NCBI GenBank assembly: GCA_022824925.1
Contig: JAJDYW010000034.1
Span: 24,402 to 88,401, forward strand
Origin: Dehalococcoidia bacterium
GTDB taxonomy: Bacteria; Chloroflexota; Dehalococcoidia; Tepidiformales; Tepidiformaceae
Length of the DNA: 64,000 nucleotides
Reading direction: 5' to 3'
The notes beneath the pieces were generated by a model. It worked only from the letters and a program-made list of their open reading frames with translations, did not search any database and was not told the DNA's origin. Positions 57,492 to 64,000 of the stretch are shown here, piece by piece (within the stretch, counting starts at the first letter, position 1; the number at the start of each line of letters is the position of its first letter). The translations under genes were made by a program, and so were the position numbers.

Positions 57492-58694
57492 TCAGGCCCC
57501 GTACTTCTGCAGGCGGCCGGCGTGGGCCATCGCGAGCGGCATGGCCTCGACGGCGGGGAAGATGCCGAGGCTTCCCCCCAGGCACTCGCGCTCGGTGAAG
57601 TGCTGCACGGTTCCCCCGCGCGTGAACGGGGAGTTGAGGAGGAAGGGCACGGGGTGCCACGAGTGGGCGGCCATGAGCGCGGGCGTCGAGTGGTCCCCGG
57701 CGATCATGAGGACGTCGGCGCCGAGGTCGGTGAGCCCGGGCAGGTAGGTATCGAACTCCTCGAGGGCGCGCACCTTGGCGGGGAAGTCGCCGTCCTCGCC
57801 CGCGGCGTCGGTCGTCTTGTAGTGGATGAAGAAGTAGTCGAACTCGTCCCAGCGTTCGCGGGCGACGGCGATCTGCTCCTCCATGCCGCCGGGGCAGGCA
57901 AGCGCCCGCATCCCGGCGAGCCTGGCGAGACCCCGGTACATCGGGTACACCGCGAGGGCGGCCGCACGCAGCCCCCAGACGTCCTCGATCTGGGGGAGGG
58001 AGGGGTAGGTGGCAAAGCCGCGAAGGGTGAGGCCGTTCGCGGCTTCCTCGTCCGCCAGCACGTCACGGGCCTTCGCGACGAACTCGTTGACGAGCGCCGC
58101 CGTGCGCTCGCCGGCGGGGTCCTCGCCCCTGGCCGGCACGGGCGGAACGCCCTCACGCTGGGGATCGGTGGTGGAGACGTTCTCGCCGAGGCCGGGGGCG
58201 CGCAGTACGAGGACGAACCGGTGCTCGCGCACGGGCTCGATGAAGACCTCGGCGCCCTCGAGCTCAATGCTCCGCAGGCGTTCGACTATGGCCGCCGAGA
58301 GCCCGCTGGCGATACGCCCGGCGCGGCGGTCGCTGATGTTCCCGTCCGCGTCGAGCGTGCAGAAGTTGCCTCGCGCGGCCACGTCGTCGGGCCCGAGCTC
58401 GAAGTCGATGCCGACCGCCTCAAGGACGCCGCGGCCGATGTCGAAGCGGTAAGGGTCGTAGCCGAAGAGGGAGAGGTGGCCGGGGCCGCTGCCGGGGGTG
58501 ATGCCCACACCCACGGGCGTGGTGAGACCCACGTCGGAAGTCTCGGTGAGACGGTCGAGGTTCGGGGTGTCGGCCTGCTCCAGCTCGCTCCGCTCCGTCT
58601 CGGGCGGGGCGAGGCCGCCGAGACCGTCGAGCACGCACAGGACGACCCGGGAGTCGGCGGGCTGGTGCAGCCTCGCGGCAAGATCGAGGTCCAT
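57492..58694 (-). CDS. apgM: 2,3-bisphosphoglycerate-independent phosphoglycerate mutase, archaeal type
   Basis: A 400-residue aPGAM of the alkaline-phosphatase superfamily, which interconverts 3- and 2-phosphoglycerate with metal ions. The metal site is VVLCVLDGLGGL, then LTTPVGVGITPGSGPGHLSLFGYDP with the phosphoserine region, and GDHSTPALMAAHSWHPVP provides the C-terminal His/Asp ligands. It differs from bacterial GpmI by its length (~400) and order. The archaeal type occurs in a few bacterial phyla, including Chloroflexota. The start at 58694 follows 39 bp after pgk. Confidence 0.93.
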   Translation of the reverse strand: MDLDLAARLHQPADSRVVLCVLDGLGGLAPPETERSELEQADTPNLDRLTETSDVGLTTPVGVGITPGSGPGHLSLFGYDPYRFDIGRGVLEAVGIDFELGPDDVAARGNFCTLDADGNISDRRAGRIASGLSAAIVERLRSIELEGAEVFIEPVREHRFVLVLRAPGLGENVSTTDPQREGVPPVPARGEDPAGERTAALVNEFVAKARDVLADEEAANGLTLRGFATYPSLPQIEDVWGLRAAALAVYPMYRGLARLAGMRALACPGGMEEQIAVARERWDEFDYFFIHYKTTDAAGEDGDFPAKVRALEEFDTYLPGLTDLGADVLMIAGDHSTPALMAAHSWHPVPFLLNSPFTRGGTVQHFTERECLGGSLGIFPAVEAMPLAMAHAGRLQKYGA

Positions 58695-58733
58695 GGGCGC
58701 GATCCTACGGCCAACGCGCGAGAGGGGCGAAGC

Positions 58734-59930
58734 TCAGGCGTCGAGGAGGGCGGCAACGCCGGGAAGCTCGCGGCCCTCGAGCATCTCGAGGGAGGCGCCC
58801 CCGCCCGTCGAAACGTGGGTGAAGCGCTCCGCGAGGCCGGAGCGGGCGACGACGGCGGCGGTCTCACCGCCACCGACGACGGTCGTGGCGTCGAGCTCGG
58901 CGAGGGCGCGGGCGAGGCCGAAGGAGCCGCCCGCGAACTGCTCGATCTCGAAGACGCCGAGGGGGCCGTTCCAGACGACCGCGGCGACGCCGGCGAGGGC
59001 GCCCTCGAAGGCCGCGAGGGTGGCGGGGCCGACATCGAGGATCATGCGGTCGGGAGGGAAGGCGTCGATGGGGACGGTGTCGGCTTCGGCCTCGGCGGAG
59101 AGCTCGGCGGCGACGACGGCGTCCTCGGGGAGGCTGACGTCGACGCCGGCGGCATCGGCGCGGGCGAGGATGTCGCGGGCCAGGTCGAGGAGGTCGTCCT
59201 CGACGAGGGAGGCGCCGACGTCCACTCCGCTCGCCTTCAGGAACGTGTTCGCCATGCCGCCGCCGACGAGCAGGCGGTCGAGCTTCGGGAGGAGGTGGTC
59301 GATGGCGGCGATCTTGGTGCTGACCTTGGCGCCTCCGACGATCGCGGCGAACGGCCGGGGCGGATCGGCGACGAGCGAGCCGAGGTAGCGAACCTCCTTC
59401 TCCAGCAGCAGTCCGGCCACGCCCGGGAGGAGGGCGGCCACGCCCGCGGTGGAGGCGTGGGCGCGGTGGGCGGCCCCGAAGGCGTCGTTCACGTAGACGG
59501 TGGCGAGGGTGCCGAGGACGGCAGCGAAGATGCGGTCGTTGGCCTCCTCGCCGGCGTGGAAGCGGAGGTTCTCGAGCAGGGCCACCTGGCCCGGCTGCAG
59601 GGCGCGCGCCGCTTCCACCGCGGGCAGGCCGATGCAGTCCTCGGCGAAGGCAACGGGCTGGCCGAGCAGCTCCTCGAGACGGGCGGCCACGGGCGCCAGG
59701 CTGAGGTCGGGGTTGCGCTCCCCCTTCGGCCGGCCGAGGTGCGAGCAGACGAGCACGGAGGCGCCGTTCGCCGTCAGGTACTGGATGGTCGGGAGGGACT
59801 CGCGGATGCGCGTGTCGTCGGCGACCTCGCCGCCGTCGAGGGGCACGTTGAGGTCGGCCCGCAGGAGCACGCGCTCCCCCGCGACGCTGATGTCGCGCAC
59901 AGTCTGCTTGCCGATGCCGCCGGCCGTCAT
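58734..59930 (-). CDS. pgk: Phosphoglycerate kinase
   Basis: A 398-residue PGK forming ATP from 1,3-bisphosphoglycerate. VLLRADLNVPLDGGEVADDTRI, then LVCSHLGRPKG carry the substrate Arg/His; the C-terminal VVGGGETAAVV and GGGASLEMLEG form the nucleotide site. ATG 59930 overlaps the sua5 stop (ATGA). With gap on the plus strand, it completes the triose stage of glycolysis together with tpiA and apgM. Confidence 0.97.
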   Translation of the reverse strand: MTAGGIGKQTVRDISVAGERVLLRADLNVPLDGGEVADDTRIRESLPTIQYLTANGASVLVCSHLGRPKGERNPDLSLAPVAARLEELLGQPVAFAEDCIGLPAVEAARALQPGQVALLENLRFHAGEEANDRIFAAVLGTLATVYVNDAFGAAHRAHASTAGVAALLPGVAGLLLEKEVRYLGSLVADPPRPFAAIVGGAKVSTKIAAIDHLLPKLDRLLVGGGMANTFLKASGVDVGASLVEDDLLDLARDILARADAAGVDVSLPEDAVVAAELSAEAEADTVPIDAFPPDRMILDVGPATLAAFEGALAGVAAVVWNGPLGVFEIEQFAGGSFGLARALAELDATTVVGGGETAAVVARSGLAERFTHVSTGGGASLEMLEGRELPGVAALLDA

Positions 59931-60592
59931 CCATTCACCCCCGCGCGCCGCAGAACCTCGATGTGGTCGAGGCCGAGGTGTCCGGCGATGGTGGCCGCCG
60001 GCAGCGCGCCCTCGCGAAGGATACGGGGCGGGGTGGAGCTGCAGTCGATGACGGTAGAGTCGAGGCCGTGGGAGGTGGGGCCGCCGTCGAGGGCGGCCGC
60101 GCAGCGCTCGCCGAGGCTCGCCAGCGCCTGCCCGCAGGTGACGGGGCTGGGCTGGCCGTGGCCGTTGGCGCTGGAGGCGGCGAGCGGCGCGCCGAGGGCA
60201 TCGAGCACGGCCTGCAGGGTCGGGACCGGGGGCATGCGCACGCCGACCGTGGCGCCGCCGGCGAGCGCGGGGCTCGACCAGCCCCCGGCGGCGGGCGTGA
60301 TGATGGTCCAGGGGCCGGGACCGAGTGCGTCGACGAGGCGGGCGGCGTCGCCGCTGAGGCGCGCGTACGGCGCCAGCGACGCGCGGTCGGCGGGGAAGAG
60401 GAGCTGGAGGGGCTCGTCCGGGCTCTTCCCCTTGGCCTCGTAGAGGGCGCGCACGGCGTCGTCGCGGCGCACATCGGCGGCGACGCCGTAGACGGTGTCG
60501 GTCGGAAGGATGGCGAGGCCGCCGTCGCGCAGCGCAGCCACCGTCTGGGCGATGGACTCGGGCGAAGGTTCAGAAGCGGCGGGGAAGGGCAT
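59927..60592 (-). CDS. tsaC: Threonylcarbamoyl-AMP synthase (Sua5/YrdC)
   Basis: A 221-residue YrdC-domain protein making threonylcarbamoyl-AMP for tRNA t6A37. The N-terminal GLAILPTDTVYGVAAD and AKGKSPDEPLQLLF supply the binding cavity; ASSANGHGQPSP is the second motif. It lacks the extra C-terminal Sua5 domain, so the short name TsaC fits. The first 12 codons (FPAASEPSPE) resemble a 42-bp tandem repeat found 500 bp upstream. Confidence 0.93.
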   Translation of the reverse strand: MPFPAASEPSPESIAQTVAALRDGGLAILPTDTVYGVAADVRRDDAVRALYEAKGKSPDEPLQLLFPADRASLAPYARLSGDAARLVDALGPGPWTIITPAAGGWSSPALAGGATVGVRMPPVPTLQAVLDALGAPLAASSANGHGQPSPVTCGQALASLGERCAAALDGGPTSHGLDSTVIDCSSTPPRILREGALPAATIAGHLGLDHIEVLRRAGVNG

Positions 60593-60630
60593 ACGAGTTC
60601 AGCACGGAGTCTCTTGCGGGCCGCGAATTC

Positions 60631-61017
60631 TCACGCGGATGCGCCGAATGGAAAACCCCTGACGCCGACCAGGAGCTTGGGGGACTCGACAAGCTGGTGG
60701 TTCGTGGTGTCGGGAACCAGGCCGAGCGACTGAAGCGAGGTCGCGCCAAGCAACCACGTGCCTTCGTCCCCGAAGATTACCGGCGACGTTCGCTCGCGAT
60801 CGCCAACGTTGAAGCGGGCTTCTCCAATCGCGTAGCGCTTCGACTCGTTGCTGGCCAGGGTGAACTCATCCTCGCTGTCGGGGGTGATGCCAAGTACGGC
60901 CAGGAAGGAGGCGGGAAGCACGGAGAAGGTGGCTCCCGTGTCGACGAGCATGATGGCCTTGTGGAACACGCGATCCTCGGGGTTCGCCACTCTGACCGGT
61001 ACTTCGAACAATCCCAC
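60631..61017 (-). CDS. Retropepsin-like (clan AA) aspartic protease, second copy
   Basis: A 128-residue single-domain aspartic protease-like protein, paralogous to the gene at 6921. LFEVPVRVANPED aligns with FDVPVRISGM there, and the active site is IMLVDTGATFSVLP. The C-terminal GATSLQSLGLVPD corresponds to GAYTLEGLGLAVD. GTG 61017 matches the paralogue's start; the tracked ATG at 61077 adds 20 residues without a counterpart. No signal peptide. Its function is unknown. Confidence 0.72.
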   Translation of the reverse strand: MGLFEVPVRVANPEDRVFHKAIMLVDTGATFSVLPASFLAVLGITPDSEDEFTLASNESKRYAIGEARFNVGDRERTSPVIFGDEGTWLLGATSLQSLGLVPDTTNHQLVESPKLLVGVRGFPFGASA

Positions 61018-61078
61018 GGACCTGGCCCCCACGTTCAGTCGCCCCGGGCAACAGCCTCGACCCAACAAGCGTATCACC

Positions 61079-61162
61079 CGGAGCGGGCGCCACGCCGCAA
61101 GGTTCAGAAGCGGCCGGAACCGGAGCGGGCGCCACGCCGCAAGGTTCAGAAGCGGCGGGAAC
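61079..61162. repeat. Two tandem 42-bp repeats related to the sua5 5' end
   Basis: Two 42-bp units, differing at one base, each beginning CGGAGCGGGCGCCACGCCGC. The 3' part (AAGGTTCAGAAGCGGCGGGA) closely matches 60574-60596 at the sua5 start (minus strand), so a segment was probably copied. The unit is 14 codons long on the minus strand (PAASEPCGVAPAP) but no supported gene covers it. Confidence 0.7.
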
Positions 61163-61175
61163 GGGCATGAAATCG

Positions 61176-61204
61176 TTGACCAGACTATACAGTTTTGCTA
61201 GCTT
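61176..61204 (+). promoter_or_regulatory. guaA promoter TTGACC-17-TAGCTT
   Basis: TTGACC (61176-61181) and TAGCTT (61199-61204), 17-base spacing, with an AT-rich spacer rare in this genome. Transcription would start near 61211, 18 bases before the TTG start. Confidence 0.6.
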
Positions 61205-61228
61205 CCTCTGACGGAGCGCTGAGCAGAG

Positions 61229-62812
61229 TTGGCCGAGACCCTGACCGAAGCGGAAAGCACGACCGTCTCGCGTTCGCCCCATGCCGCCATCGTCGTCGTC
61301 GACTTTGGTTCGCAGTACAGCATGCTCATCGCGCGGCGCATCCGCGAGCAGAACACCTACTGCGAGGTGCTTCCCTACAACGCCGACGCCTCGGCGCTGG
61401 ACCACCTCGACGTGCGCGGCTTCGTCCTCTCAGGGGGGCCGAACAGCGTCTACGACGAGGGGGCGCCGCACGCCGCGAGCTGGGTGTTCGAGTCGGGCCT
61501 GCCGGTGCTGGGCATCTGCTACGGGATGCAGCTGCTGGCGGAGCAGCTGGGGGGCAAGGTGGGGCCGGGCCGGGAGCGCGAGTTCGGGCCGGCGACGATC
61601 ACGGCCTCGGGGGAGGCACCGCTCCTGGCCGGGCTTCCCGCCGAACTCGACGTCTGGATGAGCCACGGAGACCGCATCGAGGAGCTGCCGCCGGGGTTCA
61701 CGTCGCTGGCGGTCTCGGAGAACTCGCCGGTGGCGGTCATGGCGGATGTGGAGCGGGGGTACTACGGCCTGCAGTTCCACCCCGAGGTAGTGCACACACC
61801 GCGCGGCGGGGAGCTGATCGCGAACTACGTTCGGGACGTGTGCGGGGCGGAGGCGGAATGGACGCCGGGCAATTTCGTCGAGGAAACGGTGGCCGCCATC
61901 CGGGCGCAGGTGGGGGAAGGGCAGGTCATCTGCGGGCTCTCGGGCGGAGTCGACAGCGCCGTGGCGGCGACGCTCGTGCACCGGGCCATCGGCGACCGGC
62001 TGACCTGCATCTTCGTCGACAACGGACTGCTGCGGGCGCGGGAGGCGGAGGAGGTGGTCGACACGTTCGAACGGAACCTGCACATGAACCTGCGCCACGT
62101 CGACGCGAGCGGTCGTTTCCTGGCGGCGCTGGCGGAGGTGACGAACCCGGAGACCAAGCGGATCCGCATCGGGAACACGTTCATCGAGGTGTTCGAGGAG
62201 CAGGCGAAGACGATCGAGGACGCGCGCTTCCTCTGCCAGGGAACGCTCTACCCGGACGTGATCGAGAGCGCCTCGCACGGGGCGGGCTCGGCGCGCATCA
62301 AGAGCCACCACAACGTCGGCGGGTTGCCGGAACGCATGAACCTCGAGCTGGTGGAGCCGCTCCGCTTCCTGTTCAAGGACGAGGTGCGGCGCATCGGGGC
62401 GGAGCTGGGGCTCCCGGACGAGATCCTCTGGCGGCAGCCCTTCCCCGGACCGGGCCTCGCGGTGCGCATCATCGGCGAGGTCACGGAGGAGAAGGTAGCG
62501 GTCCTGCAGGCGGCCGACGCCATCTTCCTGGAGGAGGTACGCGCGTCCGGGCTCTACCGCGACCTCTGGCAGAGCTTCGCGGTGCTCACGGACACGCGCA
62601 CGGTGGGGGTCATGGGCGACTTCCGCACCTACGGGCACGCCGTCGCCCTGCGCGCGGTGGTCGCGGAGGACGCCATGACGGCGGACTGGGCGCGCCTTCC
62701 CTACGACCTCTTGGCGCGCGTCTCGAACCGCATCGTGAACGAGGTCGAGGCCGTCAACCGGGTCGTGCTCGACATCACGAGCAAGCCGCCGGGGACAATC
62801 GAGTGGGAGTGA
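61229..62812 (+). CDS. guaA: GMP synthase (glutamine-hydrolysing)
   Basis: A 527-residue GuaA converting XMP to GMP. The N-terminal class I amidotransferase has [30 protein letters not shown] (catalytic Cys) and [11 protein letters not shown] (His). The ATP pyrophosphatase domain has the PP-loop [10 protein letters not shown], and the C-terminal dimerisation domain ends GTIEWE. The start is TTG 61229, near the predicted transcription start; an extra ~20 residues precede the conserved core. It is followed by purD after 7 bp, so purine genes are grouped. Confidence 0.96.
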   Translation: MAETLTEAESTTVSRSPHAAIVVVDFGSQYSMLIARRIREQNTYCEVLPYNADASALDHLDVRGFVLSGGPNSVYDEGAPHAASWVFESGLPVLGICYGMQLLAEQLGGKVGPGREREFGPATITASGEAPLLAGLPAELDVWMSHGDRIEELPPGFTSLAVSENSPVAVMADVERGYYGLQFHPEVVHTPRGGELIANYVRDVCGAEAEWTPGNFVEETVAAIRAQVGEGQVICGLSGGVDSAVAATLVHRAIGDRLTCIFVDNGLLRAREAEEVVDTFERNLHMNLRHVDASGRFLAALAEVTNPETKRIRIGNTFIEVFEEQAKTIEDARFLCQGTLYPDVIESASHGAGSARIKSHHNVGGLPERMNLELVEPLRFLFKDEVRRIGAELGLPDEILWRQPFPGPGLAVRIIGEVTEEKVAVLQAADAIFLEEVRASGLYRDLWQSFAVLTDTRTVGVMGDFRTYGHAVALRAVVAEDAMTADWARLPYDLLARVSNRIVNEVEAVNRVVLDITSKPPGTIEWE

Positions 62813-62819
62813 GGGGCTG

Positions 62820-64000
62820 ATGGGCGCGCGCGTACTGCTGGTGGGGCAGGGGGGGCGCGAGCACGCCGTTGCCTGGAAGCTGCGCCAGAGTCCCGGCGTC
62901 GATGCGATTTATGTCGCGCCGGGGAACGGCGGCACCTCCCGGATCGCGACCAACGTCGACGTGGGGCCGCGCGACATCGACGGGCTCGTGCAGGCAGCCT
63001 CCGACCTGAGTATCGACTTCTACCTGGCGACGATGGACGACCCGCAGCCGTTGGGCCTCGTCGACCGGCTCCGGGAGCGCGGGCTGCCCTGCTACGGGCC
63101 GACCTCGGCGGCGGCCCAGATCGAGGCGAGCAAGGCGTGGTCGAAGCAGTTCATGGTCGACCACGGCATCCGCACAGCCACGCACCGGACATTCGCCGAG
63201 CACGGCGAAGCCGTCGCCTACGTCGAGTCGCTACCGGACGGGCCGCTGGTCGTGAAGGCGAGCGGGCTCGCGGCGGGGAAAGGCGCGCTCGTGTGCGACG
63301 ACCGCGAGCGCGCCCTGGCGGCGCTCGACGCGATCATGGTGAAGCGCGAGTTCGGCGCGGCCGGCGACCAGGTGGTGGTCGAGGAGCGGCTGCGGGGCTG
63401 GGAGACGAGCGCCCACGCCATCTGCGACGGCGAGACGGCGGTGATGACGCCCTCGTCCACGGACTACAAGCGGGCGCTCACGGGAGGGTTGGGGCTGAAC
63501 ACCGGGGGCATGGGCGCCTACAGCCCGAGCGCGGACGTGACGCCGGAGATGAACGCGGCGATCGACCGGGACATTGTCCAGCCGACGATCGCGGGGATGG
63601 CAGCGGCGGGGCGGCCGTTCAACGGCACGCTCTACCCGGGCCTGATGGTCACGGAGGCGGGGAACTACGTGCTCGAGTACAACGCGCGGCTGGGCGACCC
63701 CGAGGCGCAGATCCTGATGCCCAGGCTTGAGAGCGACTTCTTCACCATCTGCGCGGCGGCGGCGGCGGGCGAGCTGGCCTCGGTCGATGTCGAGTGGTCG
63801 GACGAGCCGGCGGTCGGGGTGGTCCTGGCGAGCGGGGGGTACCCGGAGTCGTACACGACAGGGCACCTGATCGAGGGACTGGGCGATGTCGATGACGACG
63901 TCCAGGTGTTCCACGCGGGAACGAAGCAGACGCCGGAAGGGGTCGTCACGAACGGGGGGCGCGTGTTGACGGTCACCGCGCGCGGGCCGACGCTCGCGGC
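62820..64000 (+). CDS. purD: Phosphoribosylamine-glycine ligase, 3' truncated by window end
   Basis: The second step of purine synthesis: joins glycine to phosphoribosylamine. ATG 62820 follows GAGGGGCTG, and about 393 codons are visible with no stop before the window ends; the ORF track therefore missed it. VLLVGQGGREHAVAWKL, GNGGTSRIATNV, KASGLAAGKGALV and GLNTGGMGAYSPSADVTPEM identify the ATP-grasp enzyme, and EYNARLGDPEAQ the metal site. The usual VGPExPL segment is altered to ATMDDPQPLGLV, and the region near the glycine site is also divergent, so this is an unusual PurD branch. Confidence 0.9.
   Translation, partial: MGARVLLVGQGGREHAVAWKLRQSPGVDAIYVAPGNGGTSRIATNVDVGPRDIDGLVQAASDLSIDFYLATMDDPQPLGLVDRLRERGLPCYGPTSAAAQIEASKAWSKQFMVDHGIRTATHRTFAEHGEAVAYVESLPDGPLVVKASGLAAGKGALVCDDRERALAALDAIMVKREFGAAGDQVVVEERLRGWETSAHAICDGETAVMTPSSTDYKRALTGGLGLNTGGMGAYSPSADVTPEMNAAIDRDIVQPTIAGMAAAGRPFNGTLYPGLMVTEAGNYVLEYNARLGDPEAQILMPRLESDFFTICAAAAAGELASVDVEWSDEPAVGVVLASGGYPESYTTGHLIEGLGDVDDDVQVFHAGTKQTPEGVVTNGGRVLTVTARGPTLA

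Noticed and set aside
60866-61405. 179-codon minus-strand ORF spanning the 42-bp repeats
   Set aside because: Overlaps both the protease gene and the antisense of the guaA start and promoter; only the repeat-encoded PAASEP units look regular.

Overview
This is a GC-rich, gene-dense bacterial window. GTG and TTG starts are common, and many neighbours overlap by 4 bp (GTGA or ATGA). Several things suggest an aerobic member of the Chloroflexota (Dehalococcoidia or SAR202-like relatives): a SufR-CBDSUT operon, an archaeal-type phosphoglycerate mutase, several luciferase-like (F420/FMN) monooxygenases, a Rieske oxygenase, and -10 boxes placed directly before start codons. This placement is inferred from gene content; the window contains no rRNA.

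Layout. 1-10.2 kb is core housekeeping: a lamin-tail protein fragment, an in-frame pseudouridine synthase/cytidylate kinase fusion, plsC, a PDZ/radical-SAM-like DUF512 protein, a ferredoxin, a MobA-like nucleotidyltransferase, a HAD hydrolase, gap, a retropepsin-like protease, then ffh-rpsP-khpA-rimM and a 56-residue zinc-ribbon protein missed by the ORF track. 10.3-14.2 kb holds tRNA-Ala(CGC) and a three-gene biotin-enzyme set resembling methylmalonyl-CoA:pyruvate transcarboxylase. 14.2-17.7 kb holds a hypothetical, a HAD protein, a DUF3524 glycosyltransferase (queuosine-tRNA mannosyltransferase family) and a divergent quinoprotein-like lipoprotein. 17.8-28.4 kb is the Suf Fe-S assembly operon, then a Fur-family regulator and glcDEF. 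mfd and a PD-(D/E)XK-like orphan follow.

32.8-55 kb is accessory and catabolic. It has three luciferase-like monooxygenases, a tandem triplet of DinB-fold proteins, a CoA-transferase operon with an acetoacetate-decarboxylase-like gene, two SDRs, an LDH2 dehydrogenase, a CoxG-like/MFS pair, an enoyl-CoA hydratase group, a PEP-mutase/isocitrate-lyase family enzyme, a Rieske oxygenase and an alpha/beta hydrolase. Two small two-gene modules resembling toxin-antitoxin loci (nucleotidyltransferase-like + XRE, and BrnT-like + ribbon-helix-helix) lie between these genes, each with a palindrome in its promoter. 54.9-64 kb returns to core genes: dapF-miaA-tpiA-apgM-pgk-sua5 on the minus strand, a second retropepsin-like protease, then guaA and a truncated purD on the plus strand.

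How the genes work together: Suf proteins would supply Fe-S clusters to enzymes such as GlcF, the Rieske oxygenase and the ferredoxin. gap, tpiA, pgk and apgM form lower glycolysis. The catabolic block looks suited to oxidising recalcitrant organic compounds and feeding acyl-CoAs to the transcarboxylase. No stretch over 300 bp is empty of genes. No IS element, integrase, CRISPR array or rRNA was seen.
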